The notes beneath the pieces were generated by a model. It did not search any database and was not told the origin of the DNA. It saw only the letters and a program-made list of their open reading frames with translations. Source: Spirosoma profusum (GTDB taxonomy: Bacteria; Bacteroidota; Bacteroidia; Cytophagales; Spirosomataceae). From it: DNA of 64,000 nucleotides. The position numbers were made by a program, and so were the translations under genes. Positions 9,385 through 17,727 of this stretch are shown one piece after another. How positions within the stretch are numbered: the stretch's first letter is position 1; the number at the start of each line of letters is the position of its first letter. The stretch is taken from contig NZ_JACWZY010000015.1 of NCBI RefSeq assembly GCF_014699005.1, positions 62,001 to 126,000 on the forward strand, given 5' to 3'.

Positions 9385-10428
9385 ATGCGTCTCGTTGATT
9401 ACCAAACGATTATAAAAAAAGCCTGGGCGGAGTTCGATAACACCATCCAGATTCACACTATTGAGGACATTAGTGCGCGGGTTTCTACCAACCACGTTTT
9501 CCGGGTTCGGTTTGAGGATGGCGACCACATCATTGCCAAACTATCGTATTTCGGTAAGCACGAGCATTTTCTGGAAGACCATCGCATTATTCACGCGCTG
9601 GCCAACAACCTGCTTTATCCGTTTGAGAACGTACTGGCCAAGTCGCTAATACGTGATGGTCAAGTGTTTACGTATCGCTACAAAGACGCTTTTATTGATG
9701 CGTGGGTTGTGTTTTATAACCCGATACGTATTCAGCAGAAATTACCCCGTCGGCTGGAGGATCATCATATTCAGATGCTGGGTCGGCAGATTGCCAAATT
9801 TCATAAAGCTTGTTCCCGTGTAAGTACCGTATTGCCGAAGTCGAGTAAAACGCTACGTTCCGATATCTGGGATTTGCTCGACATTTTAGAAACCGAAGTC
9901 GGTCAGTTTGAGCACCGTATGCACGTAGAAGAATTGAAGCACCAGTGCGAACTGTTTCTGACAAACCGGCAAAAACTGGTGGCCAAAACGGTTGAAACCA
10001 TGCCCGTTTTTGTCGACTGGAACATTGGCAATTTCTCCGTTACGTCCAATTTTGAGCTATTCTCACGCTGGGATTACGACTGGTTCCGAATCAGTTACCG
10101 GGTCATGGATTTTTACTTTTTCAGCCGGGTAGTATCGAGTGTGGGTGACCGAACGGTATTCAGTTACGTCATTACTACCCTGATGGAAGACCGGTTTCTC
10201 CTCTTTTTAAAAGAATACCACACCGTTTTTCCACTGACTGAAAACGAAATTCGGTTTCTGCCCGAAGCGTACCGGTTTTTTATACTCAACTACGTCATAA
10301 AATACGGTCGTTATTTTTTCCACCGTACCTACGCTACCAAACTGCAACGGGAAGCTTATGAAATTTACTTCCCCTCGATTGAGCAGTTCGATGCAGATAA
10401 AATTCTGAAGGCGCTGGGTATTTCCTGA
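9385..10428 (+). CDS. APH/choline kinase-fold phosphotransferase-like protein
   Basis: A 347-residue cytoplasmic protein of the aminoglycoside phosphotransferase-like kinase fold. Supporting signs are VFRVRFEDGDHIIAKLSYFG (nucleotide-binding strand pair with Lys), a catalytic-loop-like VDWNIGNF in which Asp and Asn keep the spacing of HGDxHxxN, and a metal-binding-like WDYDW. The usual His of the loop is replaced. The C-terminal half is rich in Tyr and Phe. The small-molecule substrate is unknown. It sits 3' of the ligase gene, and its TGA overlaps the next gene's possible ATG, suggesting co-translation with the sigma factor. Confidence 0.7.
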   Translation: MRLVDYQTIIKKAWAEFDNTIQIHTIEDISARVSTNHVFRVRFEDGDHIIAKLSYFGKHEHFLEDHRIIHALANNLLYPFENVLAKSLIRDGQVFTYRYKDAFIDAWVVFYNPIRIQQKLPRRLEDHHIQMLGRQIAKFHKACSRVSTVLPKSSKTLRSDIWDLLDILETEVGQFEHRMHVEELKHQCELFLTNRQKLVAKTVETMPVFVDWNIGNFSVTSNFELFSRWDYDWFRISYRVMDFYFFSRVVSSVGDRTVFSYVITTLMEDRFLLFLKEYHTVFPLTENEIRFLPEAYRFFILNYVIKYGRYFFHRTYATKLQREAYEIYFPSIEQFDADKILKALGIS

Positions 10429-11039
10429 TGTTCCGTTCAGCAATGAACGACCCAAAGAATCTGTTTCTGCTGCTTGAGCAAATCCGACAAGGCAATGAAC
10501 CCGCCTTTCGGCAACTCTACGAAATCACGAAAAGTCGGGTTTTTAATACGGCGCTCAGCTACGTGCGCTCACGGGAAGATGCCGAAGAAATCACGCAGGA
10601 GGTGTTTATTGACGTATTTCGGTCGGCAGGTAGTTTTGAGGGCGATGCAAACGTAACGACCTGGATTTACCGCATTACCGTCAATAAATCGCTGGATTTT
10701 ATAAAGCAGAAGAAACGTCAAAAGCGATTTGCTTTCCTGACCAGTCTATTTGACCGCGACACTGGTGAAGTTGTTCATCACCCGCCCGATTTTGTTCATC
10801 CGGGAGTCGCGCTCGAAAATCAGGAAAATGCCGCCAGACTGTTTCAGGCGATTGATACCCTTCCCGAAAAACAAAAAACGGCTTATATTCTTACCCGAAT
10901 CGAAGGACTTAGCAACATCGAGGCTGCTCAGGTTATGTCGACGAGCGTTGGGGCCGTTGAGTCACTTTTGCAACGCGCCAACGAAAACCTGAAGAAACAG
11001 TTATTGGCAGTGTATAAATCATTAGTTGCGGACAGTTAA
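10428..11039 (+). CDS. ECF RNA polymerase sigma factor
   Basis: Alternative sigma factor of the extracytoplasmic function class. Region 2 is visible (AFRQLYEITKSRVFNTALSYVRSREDAEEITQEVFIDVF and the -10 recognition part TTWIYRITVNKSLDFIK). Region 4 is LPEKQKTAYILTRIEGLSNIEAAQVMSTSVGAVESLLQRA. Two starts are possible, at 10428 (overlapping the upstream TGA) and at 10443 (MNDPKN). The genes that follow encode a small membrane protein and a Spy/CpxP-like protein, which fits envelope-stress or metal control. The anti-sigma factor is inferred, not proven. Confidence 0.93.
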   Translation: MFRSAMNDPKNLFLLLEQIRQGNEPAFRQLYEITKSRVFNTALSYVRSREDAEEITQEVFIDVFRSAGSFEGDANVTTWIYRITVNKSLDFIKQKKRQKRFAFLTSLFDRDTGEVVHHPPDFVHPGVALENQENAARLFQAIDTLPEKQKTAYILTRIEGLSNIEAAQVMSTSVGAVESLLQRANENLKKQLLAVYKSLVADS

Positions 11040-11126
11040 AAAGGCCCAAACCGGCTCTGGCTGTTTTAAACGAAGGTTAATTCGTTGCCGTATATCAAAC
11101 AGCCAGAGCCGGTTTGGGCCTTTTTA
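11037..11126. repeat. perfect 30-bp inverted repeat overlapping the sigma gene stop
   Basis: Arms 11037-11066 and 11097-11126 are exact reverse complements around a 30-nt loop. The left arm begins at the TAA stop of the sigma gene, and the right arm ends in TTTTTA. It could act as a terminator or attenuator between the sigma gene and the genes behind it. The core CCGGCTCTGGCTGTTT is related to the repeats at 7699 and 41283. Confidence 0.85.
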
Positions 11127-11170
11127 ACCATCACCCGTAGGAATCCTCTTAAATTGTCGTCTCAATCAAT

Positions 11171-11494
11171 ATGGAACCGGAAAAAGAAAAATGGATTAAT
11201 GACGTACTACGTATCGCGGACGGTATCGAACGAGCCGACCCGAGTCCGTTTTTATACGCCAAAATCCGCCATCGTCTGTTTGAAGCCGCTCCGAGGGTTT
11301 ACCTTCCCGCCCGAACGGTATGGCTTACTGCTACGTCGTTTGCACTCTTATTATTGCTGAACTGGCGCGTAGTGAGTCAGCAGGTAAGCCCTGCCGATGC
11401 CGATGAGGTCGAATTGAGCACTGTAGTATCTGAAATGCAGCTTTATCCGGCTACGAACCAGCCCTATAGCCTATGGAGCGAACAAAACTACTGA
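11171..11494 (+). CDS. small single-pass membrane protein, possible anti-sigma factor
   Basis: The 107-residue product has a charged N-terminal part (MEPEKEKWINDVLRIADGIERADPSPFLYAKI), one membrane segment at about residues 48-66 (VWLTATSFALLLLLNW) and a short acidic outer part. The layout and position right after an ECF sigma gene suggest an anti-sigma factor. The residues IxRADPSPFLYxKI recur in Bacteroidota proteins at this position by my recollection, but I cannot name a Pfam family. It overlaps the next gene by 22 bases. Confidence 0.65.
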   Translation: MEPEKEKWINDVLRIADGIERADPSPFLYAKIRHRLFEAAPRVYLPARTVWLTATSFALLLLLNWRVVSQQVSPADADEVELSTVVSEMQLYPATNQPYSLWSEQNY

Positions 11495-12018
11495 CTATCG
11501 CCGTCGTGGGATTACTCATTTTGAACCTGTTTACGATTGGCTTTCTGGTTCTCAAATCAGAGCGGCAGCCCCTGTCTATCAGTCATGAGCACCCGCCCAT
11601 GGGTGGCCCTTTCCGACTTATTGTTGAGCGGCTTCATTTCGACGAGGAGCAGCAACGGCAGTACAGAAAAATGGCTGACCGACATCACGAACAAACAGTG
11701 CAGCTCAATGACGAATCGGTTCTATTGTTTCAGACGTATTACAAACTACTGGCCGCTTTCCAGTCTGATTCCTCTAAAACGAATACCTTGGTTCGACAAA
11801 TTGCCGACGTTCAACGACGTATCGCTGAATTAAATTTCGCTCACTTTCAAGAGATTAAAGCGCTATGCCGTCCTGATCAACAAGCTGATTATAACAAACT
11901 GGTAGATGATCTCGCCCGCTTATTCGGCAAACCCCAACGAGGTCGTGGACCTAGCAACGGTGGGCCGCCGGAAAGTCGTCCTGATGGGCCGCCTGAAAAT
12001 TTTCCGCCCCACCCGTAG
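11473..12018 (+). CDS. Spy/CpxP-like periplasmic sensor protein
   Basis: Membrane-anchored periplasmic helical protein of 181 residues. An N-terminal anchor (LLTIAVVGLLILNLFTIGFLVL) is followed by HEHPPMGGPFRLIVERLHFDEEQQRQYRKM, which resembles the LTxxQ helix of Spy/CpxP and CnrR-like metal sensors. More helices follow (QIADVQRRIAELNFAHFQEIKALCRPDQQADY), then a Pro/Gly-rich C-terminal tail. His residues at 39, 41 and around 70-71 could bind metal. It probably works with the sigma factor as a periplasmic sensor or chaperone; this is inferred from family and neighbours. Confidence 0.75.
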   Translation: MERTKLLTIAVVGLLILNLFTIGFLVLKSERQPLSISHEHPPMGGPFRLIVERLHFDEEQQRQYRKMADRHHEQTVQLNDESVLLFQTYYKLLAAFQSDSSKTNTLVRQIADVQRRIAELNFAHFQEIKALCRPDQQADYNKLVDDLARLFGKPQRGRGPSNGGPPESRPDGPPENFPPHP

Positions 12019-12067
12019 GAATCATCGAGGAGCATCGTCTAACCCGATAATTAACTAGCAAATTATC

Positions 12068-12916
12068 ATGAATCGCTCCCACTTATTCACTACGTTAGCC
12101 GTTACGTTTGGGTTTATTACGTTTATTGCCTGTCAGCAAGGTACTGATACCGTGAAGCCTTCTAGCGGCACTACGTCAGGCACTACTACGTCTGGTACTA
12201 CGTCATCGGGAACCACTACGTCTGGCTCAACCAGTTCAACAACGGCTACTTCGGTTGGCACCGGTGTCCCTGACGTTTACAAGAAAATTTATGGGGCTAC
12301 TGAAATCTACGTCGAAGGCACCAACATCGTCATTAAGACTACGAGTCTGCCCGATCATAAAAGCCCTTATTATCAGGGCACAACCTGGGCCAGTGCGTTA
12401 TATGAAGCTTATAATGGCACTAATACTAAGTTCAATCTGAACCCAAACCGGATTAGACAGAGCAATCTTACGTTCAAAATTCCGATGAATCCCGCAGTCG
12501 ATGCGTCGCATGCGTCAACACCGGGTGGCCCCATCGGCGTTTCGTTGAACGGCGTGCCGTTTTTTAATCAGTATGCAGCGATGAGTGCCCCCTTAACTAA
12601 CGAAATCGACAGTTTCGATCAGTACGGGGGGCATCCGCAGCAGCAAGGGCAATATCACTATCACATTGAGCCAACGTATCTGACCAAAGCCAAAGGGAAA
12701 GACGTATTACTAGGTTTTCTGCTGGATGGTTTTCCGGTCTATGGCCCTACCGAAAATGGCAAAACCGTTACCAACGCCAGTTTGGATAAATACCACGGCC
12801 ACACGCACGCTACGACCGATTACCCCAACGGCATTTATCACTACCACATTACGTCGGAAGACCCATACCTCAATGGCAGCGGATTTTATGGCAAATCAGG
12901 AACCGTTTCACAGTAA
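12068..12916 (+). CDS. YHYH-domain lipoprotein
   Basis: Lipoprotein of 282 residues. The signal ends in a lipobox-like FITFIAC with Cys 22. A Thr/Ser/Gly linker (residues 32-63) is followed by a domain with two YHYH motifs: QGQYHYHIEPTYL, and GHTHATTDYPNGIYHYHI near the C-terminus. The YHYH family is uncharacterised but is rich in putative metal-binding His. GFLLDGFPVYGP between the motifs is also typical. The DNA for the linker repeats the word TACGTC four times within 60 bases. It is placed between a Spy-like gene and a SCO1-like gene, which suggests a copper-linked role (inference). Confidence 0.88.
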   Translation: MNRSHLFTTLAVTFGFITFIACQQGTDTVKPSSGTTSGTTTSGTTSSGTTTSGSTSSTTATSVGTGVPDVYKKIYGATEIYVEGTNIVIKTTSLPDHKSPYYQGTTWASALYEAYNGTNTKFNLNPNRIRQSNLTFKIPMNPAVDASHASTPGGPIGVSLNGVPFFNQYAAMSAPLTNEIDSFDQYGGHPQQQGQYHYHIEPTYLTKAKGKDVLLGFLLDGFPVYGPTENGKTVTNASLDKYHGHTHATTDYPNGIYHYHITSEDPYLNGSGFYGKSGTVSQ

Positions 12917-13490
12917 GCTATTCTGGATGGTTGGTCTGTTGCTGATGCTTTGTCAGTGTCAGCAACAGACGACCGAACGTAGCACGATTCCTTCTGTCTT
13001 TGCCAACGCCAATCAAGCGGGCTGGCAACGTAGCGAAGGGCTTTTATGGCTGAATAATAGCCCTTTCAACGGCTGGCAATTCGCGCTTTCTACGTCTGGT
13101 GACACTACGTTCGTTGGCGCTTTCTACGAGGGTAAAGCCGAAGGTCAGCACCGTTCCTGGCACGTGAATAGAAAGCTCAAAGAAGTTAGACAATACAAAA
13201 ATGGCTGGCAGGAAGGTAAGCAGCGCGGTTGGTTTGAATCAGGAAAACCGGCCTTCACGTATCATTTTCGGAGCGATATGTACGAGGGCAATCGGAAAGA
13301 ATGGTTAGCGAGTGGCCAATTAGTATTCGATGGGAATTACCATTTGGGCCAGGAAGAAGGCTCACAACGGCAGTGGTTCGCCGACGGCAGCTTAAAAATG
13401 AATTATGTAGTTCGCAGTGGTCGAACATATGGATTTACAGGAGTTAAAAATTGTGTCAATGTTTGGGATTCGATCACTGTTGGGCATTAA
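12888..13490 (+). CDS. MORN-like repeat lipoprotein (YwqK family)
   Basis: The start at 12888 (MANQEPFHSKLFW) overlaps the YHYH gene by 29 bases. ATG at 12927 is an alternative. Both give a lipoprotein signal with a lipobox at LLLMLCQC. The rest is a series of roughly 22-residue repeats with GxxEGxxxxWxxxGKL-type pattern: YEGKAEGQHRSWHVNRKLKE, WQEGKQRGWFESGKPAF, YEGNRKEWLASGQLVF and GQEEGSQRQWFADGSLKM. These are typical of YwqK/MORN-like proteins, whose biochemical role is generally unknown. The 3' end overlaps the SCO1-like gene, so the two are probably translationally coupled. Confidence 0.8.
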   Translation: MANQEPFHSKLFWMVGLLLMLCQCQQQTTERSTIPSVFANANQAGWQRSEGLLWLNNSPFNGWQFALSTSGDTTFVGAFYEGKAEGQHRSWHVNRKLKEVRQYKNGWQEGKQRGWFESGKPAFTYHFRSDMYEGNRKEWLASGQLVFDGNYHLGQEEGSQRQWFADGSLKMNYVVRSGRTYGFTGVKNCVNVWDSITVGH

Positions 13491-14139
13491 TCTATTAGCC
13501 CTGCTAATGGGCAGTCTGGCCATTTCTCAGATTACTCAGCAGCCGGAACAGGTTTCTGTAGATGAAACTGTTCCCTATTACAACACGCCCGATTTTACAC
13601 CTATATGGGTGAATAATTCCGGCGACGTAGCGCAAAAAATTACGCACTACGTCGCCGATTTTTCATTTCGCGATCAGACTAATAACGTAGTAACTCAGAA
13701 AACGGTAACTAATAAGGTTCACGTAGCAAACTTCTTCTTTACGTCCTGTCCCAGCATCTGCCCTAAAATGACTAATCTGCTCAAAACGGTGCAGGATACG
13801 TTTAAGCATGAACCCAACGTAGTGCTGCTCTCCTACAGCGTAACGCCCTGGCTCGACTCAGTGACACGGCTACGTAGATACGCTGATACAAAAGGAGTTA
13901 TGGATAATAAATGGCACTTGCTTACTGGTGAGCGGGGCAAAATTTATGATCTGGCGCGTCGATCCTATTTTGCCGAAGAGGCCATTGGTTTTACGAAAGA
14001 TTCTACTGAATTTCTGCATACCGAACACCTGATTCTAGTCGACCAAAATCGCAGGATTCGAGGTGTTTATAACGGCACAATCTCGCTCGATATCGATAAA
14101 CTTATTACTGATATCAGTATACTCTTGAAAGAAAACTGA
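13459..14139 (+). CDS. SCO1/SenC-family copper-binding thioredoxin-fold protein
   Basis: Family members deliver copper to cytochrome oxidase or act as thiol reductases outside the membrane. The start at 13459 gives a signal anchor (MFGIRSLLGINLLALLMGSL). Starts at 13417 (GTG) and 13429 would add residues before the signal. The copper site CxxxC is in FFFTSCPSICPKM. The distal His is in FLHTEHLILVD. The rest is a thioredoxin-like fold (VVLLSYSVTPWLDSVTRLRRYAD). The 226-residue length is normal. It ends the run that starts with the ECF sigma factor. No cytochrome oxidase genes are in the window. Confidence 0.92.
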   Translation: MFGIRSLLGINLLALLMGSLAISQITQQPEQVSVDETVPYYNTPDFTPIWVNNSGDVAQKITHYVADFSFRDQTNNVVTQKTVTNKVHVANFFFTSCPSICPKMTNLLKTVQDTFKHEPNVVLLSYSVTPWLDSVTRLRRYADTKGVMDNKWHLLTGERGKIYDLARRSYFAEEAIGFTKDSTEFLHTEHLILVDQNRRIRGVYNGTISLDIDKLITDISILLKEN

Positions 14140-14215
14140 TTAAAGATTCGGCATGAATCGTATTTTTACGAATAATCTATTGGTGTGACCCTCCTCTGCA
14201 CCTGTTTATTCGCCC

Positions 14216-15064
14216 ATGCAACTTGCCGATTTTAAAACCATAGCCTCTGATTATAAGGTAATTTTCTTCGATGCATTTGGCGTGCTGAAAAACTCGGAGG
14301 GTATTTTGCCGGGTATCGAAAAAACCTTCAACTGGCTTCGAGAAAATGGCAAAGAATTCTACGTACTGACAAATGATGCATCGCGTGGCCCCCGCGAACT
14401 AGCCGAATCGTACTACCGACAGGGTTTCTATGCCATTACGCCCGAACGTATCATTTCGTCGGGAATGCTGGCTCGCGAATACCTCGATTTAAAAGTCCAC
14501 GACGGTACGGTAGCTTATTTGGGAACGGAGAAATCAGCGCATTATCTCGAAACATCGGGACTGAAAACCTTACCCATCAGCCAGGTGGATCTTAAGGAAA
14601 TTGACGATATAAACGCCCTCGTACTGCTTGATGACGAAGGTTTCGACTGGAACACTGACTTAACCAAAACCGTCAATTTGCTACGTAGACGTAACATCCC
14701 GGTGATTGTTGCCAATACCGATGCTACGTATCCCGTTTCAAAAAATCGCATTGCCATTGCCATTGGGGCCGTCGCTAAAATGATCGAAGGTATCGTTGGG
14801 AAGCAGTTTATTCGGTTTGGCAAGCCCGATGCACAGCTTTTTATGTTTGCCTACGAACGACTGGAGAACGTATCGCACGTAAGCAAACGCGACATTTTGA
14901 TGGTGGGTGATACGTTGAAAACTGATATTCTGGGCGGAAATAAATTCGGCCTGGATACGGTGCTCGTTCTTACGGGTAATACGCAGCCGCAGGATGTAGA
15001 GGTACAGATACGTAGCACGGGTATTATTCCAACTTACGTTTGTAAGTCGGTCGTTATTAAATGA
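14216..15064 (+). CDS. HAD-superfamily class IIA hydrolase-like protein
   Basis: NagD/4-nitrophenylphosphatase-type HAD protein of 282 residues. Motif I is FFDAFGVLKNSEG, motif II VLTNDASRGP, motif III is near RFGKPDAQLF (Lys) and motif IV is MVGDTLKTDILGGNKFGLDT. The cap region lies between motifs II and III. In motif I the usual second Asp is replaced by Phe (DxF rather than DxD), while the nucleophile Asp stays. That would remove the general acid/base, so the activity may be altered. Substrate unknown. It stands alone between the SCO1-like gene and convergent kdsA. Confidence 0.85.
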   Translation: MQLADFKTIASDYKVIFFDAFGVLKNSEGILPGIEKTFNWLRENGKEFYVLTNDASRGPRELAESYYRQGFYAITPERIISSGMLAREYLDLKVHDGTVAYLGTEKSAHYLETSGLKTLPISQVDLKEIDDINALVLLDDEGFDWNTDLTKTVNLLRRRNIPVIVANTDATYPVSKNRIAIAIGAVAKMIEGIVGKQFIRFGKPDAQLFMFAYERLENVSHVSKRDILMVGDTLKTDILGGNKFGLDTVLVLTGNTQPQDVEVQIRSTGIIPTYVCKSVVIK

Positions 15065-15093
15065 TTGTCCCTGGACGTCCAGGCTACAACACT

Positions 15094-15903
15094 TTACAAA
15101 ATACTTTCCCGTACCCGAACGAGTCTCTCCAGCAGACTTTCTAACTGATCCAGAGGTAACATATTCGCTCCATCAGATTTGGCCTCAGAAGGATTAGGAT
15201 GCGTTTCAATAAAAAGCCCATCGGCGCCAACGGCAATGGCGGCTTTGGCGATGGTGGTAATCAGAGCAGGTTTCCCGCCCGTTACGCCTGAACTTTGATT
15301 TGGCTGTTGCAATGAGTGGGTACAATCCATTACCACAGGCACACCAAATGACTGCATAGCCGGTAAATTTCGATAATCAACCACCAAATCTCCATAGCCG
15401 AATGAATTGCCCCGATCTGTTAGGAAAACCGTAGCAGCCGGATTGGTCGTTTTTACTTTTTCGACGGCGAACCCCATACTTTCACCAGATAGAAACTGTC
15501 CTTTTTTCACATTGACCGCACGACCAGTTTTAGCAGCCGCTTCCAGCAGTTCCGTCTGCCGACATAAGAACGCTGGAATCTGTAATACGTCTACAAAAGG
15601 GGCAGCCATCGCGGCCTCTTCCGATTCGTGAATGTCGGTTACGGTTGGTACGTCGAACGTATCGCCAACTTCCTTCAGGATAGCCAGGGCTTTTTCATCG
15701 CCAATGCCTGTAAATGAGTTAAGTTTGGTTCGATTTGCTTTTCGGTAAGAGCCTTTGAAAATGTAGGGGATACCGAGTTTATTAGTAATGGTAACGATAC
15801 GTTCGGCGATTTGCAGCGCCATGTCGCGGCCTTCGATTGCACAGGGGCCGGCCATCAGAAAAAACTGGTTTCCGGTAGTATGTTTCAGCTTATCGATTTG
15901 CAT
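15094..15903 (-). CDS. kdsA: 3-deoxy-8-phosphooctulonate (KDO-8-P) synthase
   Basis: Condenses phosphoenolpyruvate with arabinose-5-phosphate for the KDO of lipopolysaccharide. Motifs are FLMAGPCAIEGRDMAL, FKGSYRKANRTKLNSFTGIGDEKAL, DVLQIPAFLCRQTELL, KKGQFLSGE, DRGNSFGYGDLVVDYR, DCTHSLQQP and LFIETHPNPSEAKSDGANMLPL, all conserved in KdsA. The 269-residue length is normal. The N-terminus MQIDKLKHTTGNQFFLMAGPCAIE fits a direct start here. It implies a typical Gram-negative outer membrane. Confidence 0.97.
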   Translation of the reverse strand: MQIDKLKHTTGNQFFLMAGPCAIEGRDMALQIAERIVTITNKLGIPYIFKGSYRKANRTKLNSFTGIGDEKALAILKEVGDTFDVPTVTDIHESEEAAMAAPFVDVLQIPAFLCRQTELLEAAAKTGRAVNVKKGQFLSGESMGFAVEKVKTTNPAATVFLTDRGNSFGYGDLVVDYRNLPAMQSFGVPVVMDCTHSLQQPNQSSGVTGGKPALITTIAKAAIAVGADGLFIETHPNPSEAKSDGANMLPLDQLESLLERLVRVRESIL

Positions 15904-15926
15904 GAGTAATCGTCTAATTCAGGGTA

Positions 15927-15934
15927 CAAAGGTG
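15927..15934 (-). promoter_or_regulatory. candidate -7 element upstream of kdsA
   Basis: Read on the minus strand this is CACCTTTG, one mismatch from TAnnTTTG in its first base, 23 bases before the kdsA start. A TTG lies 22 bases upstream on the minus strand, slightly longer than the usual spacer. Confidence 0.4.
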
Positions 15935-16077
15935 CGGAAAACAAGCGAACTGCTTTCAACCAATAATCAATTTATGAGCGCCCAACAAATTGCTGTTATT
16001 AGAACAAAAACCAGATTTTCAATAATTTTAAATTACCTTTAACTGGTTGCCCCAACGCCTTATACCCTAAAAAATTG

Positions 16078-16109
16078 TTTGATAATACAAAGGTAAATCC
16101 GTTTCTTTG
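16078..16109 (+). promoter_or_regulatory. promoter of acpP (Bacteroidota type)
   Basis: TTTG at 16078-16081, a 20-base spacer, then TTTCTTTG at 16102-16109, one mismatch from TAnnTTTG. The box ends 31 bases before the acpP ATG. The spacing fits the primary sigma factor of Bacteroidota. Confidence 0.65.
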
Positions 16110-16140
16110 CGCAGTTTTTTAACACGAACAGACTACGAAA

Positions 16141-16380
16141 ATGTCGGACATTGCAGAAAAAGTTAAGAAAATCATTGTAGAGAAACTAGGCGTTGAGGAG
16201 TCAGAAGTAACGCCGGAAGCAAGCTTCACCAACGACCTGGGTGCTGATTCGCTGGATACGGTAGAGCTGATTATGGAATTCGAAAAAGAATTCAATCTGC
16301 CTATCCCCGACGACGAAGCTGAGAAAATCTCTACGGTTGGCTTAGCCATTGAATATCTTGAAAAACACATTGGTAAGTAA
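16141..16380 (+). CDS. acpP: acyl carrier protein
   Basis: Carries growing acyl chains in type II fatty acid synthesis. The phosphopantetheine attachment motif [10 protein letters not shown] puts the modified Ser at residue 37. The protein is 79 residues, acidic and helical, as expected. A promoter is visible just upstream, and fabF and rnc follow in the order common in bacteria. Confidence 0.98.
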   Translation: MSDIAEKVKKIIVEKLGVEESEVTPEASFTNDLGADSLDTVELIMEFEKEFNLPIPDDEAEKISTVGLAIEYLEKHIGK

Positions 16381-16473
16381 GCATTTGCCCAACGCCATTA
16401 AGTTCCTGAAAGCCAACGTTAACAAATTCATGTTCAGCGTTGTTTTTCTATTTCCATTACGCAGTACAGCTGT

Positions 16474-17724
16474 ATGACATTCAAACGAGTAGTAGTGACC
16501 GGCCTCGGTGCATTGACACCTATTGGCAATGATGTAGCCACTTATTGGAACAACTTAGCCGCTGGTGTAAGCGGGGCCGGTCCCATTACGAAGTTTGACG
16601 CCAGCAAGTTTCGTACGCAATTCGCCTGCGAAGTGAAAGGGCTGGACGTAACGCAATACATTCCTCGTCAGGAAGCGCGCAAAATGGACGCATTTACCCA
16701 TTACGCGCTGATTGCCACCGAACAGGCTGTTCAGGACGCCAACCTCAACCTCGAAACGCTCGACAGAAATAAAGTTGGTGTTATCTGGGGTTCTGGCATC
16801 GGCGGGCTCAAATCATTTGAGGACGAGATGATTGAGTACGCCAAAGGCGACGGTACGCCACGTATCAACCCCTTCTTTATTGTGCGCATGATTGCCGACA
16901 GTGCATCGGGGCAAATCTCGATGAAATACGGCTTTCGTGGAACGAACTACGTAACGGTTTCGGCCTGTGCATCTACCAATAACGCCATCATCGACGCCTT
17001 CAACTACATCCGGTTAGGTCGGTTGAATATGTGTGTTGTCGGCGGTTCCGAAGCTGCTGTTACGAAAGCTGGTATCGGTGGTTTTAACGCCAACCGGGCG
17101 TTATCGGAACGTAACGATTCGCCCGAAACTGCGTCGCGGCCTTACGATAAAGATCGTGATGGTTTTGTGATGGGTGAAGGAGCTGGTTCCATTATTCTGG
17201 AAGAATACGAACATGCCCAGGCTCGTGGCGCTAAAATTTACGCCGAATTAATTGGTGGTGGAATGTCTTCGGACGCTTACCATATTACAGCCCCCCATCC
17301 TGAAGGGCTAGGAGCTTTTTTAGCGATGCAGGACGCCCTGAACGATGCAGGCATCGCTCCAGAATCTATTGACTACATTAATACCCACGGTACGTCTACG
17401 CCCATTGGCGACCCGCAGGAACTGAAAGCTATTCATCAGTTGTTTGGTGAGCATTCTTTCAAGATGAATATCAGCTCAACGAAGTCCATGACCGGGCATT
17501 TATTGGGCGCTGCTGGCGCAGTAGAAGCAATTGCGTGCATCAAGGCCATTGAGCACCAGATTGTACCACCAACGATTAATCATTTTACCGAAGACGGCGA
17601 AATTGACTCTCGTTTCAACCTAACGTTCAATACCGCTCAGGCACGGCCCTTAACGACCGTCATGAGCAATGCGTTTGGTTTTGGAGGTCACAACGCCATC
17701 GTCATTTTCCGTAAACTTAGCTGA
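16474..17724 (+). CDS. fabF: beta-ketoacyl-ACP synthase II
   Basis: Elongating condensing enzyme of fatty acid synthesis. The active-site Cys 165 is in TVSACASTNN. The catalytic His are in NTHGTSTPIGD and TGHLLGAAGAVE. GFGGHNAIVIFRK ends the chain. The 416-residue length is normal. It follows acpP by 93 bases, and rnc starts 3 bases after its stop. Confidence 0.97.
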   Translation: MTFKRVVVTGLGALTPIGNDVATYWNNLAAGVSGAGPITKFDASKFRTQFACEVKGLDVTQYIPRQEARKMDAFTHYALIATEQAVQDANLNLETLDRNKVGVIWGSGIGGLKSFEDEMIEYAKGDGTPRINPFFIVRMIADSASGQISMKYGFRGTNYVTVSACASTNNAIIDAFNYIRLGRLNMCVVGGSEAAVTKAGIGGFNANRALSERNDSPETASRPYDKDRDGFVMGEGAGSIILEEYEHAQARGAKIYAELIGGGMSSDAYHITAPHPEGLGAFLAMQDALNDAGIAPESIDYINTHGTSTPIGDPQELKAIHQLFGEHSFKMNISSTKSMTGHLLGAAGAVEAIACIKAIEHQIVPPTINHFTEDGEIDSRFNLTFNTAQARPLTTVMSNAFGFGGHNAIVIFRKLS

Positions 17725-17727
17725 GTC

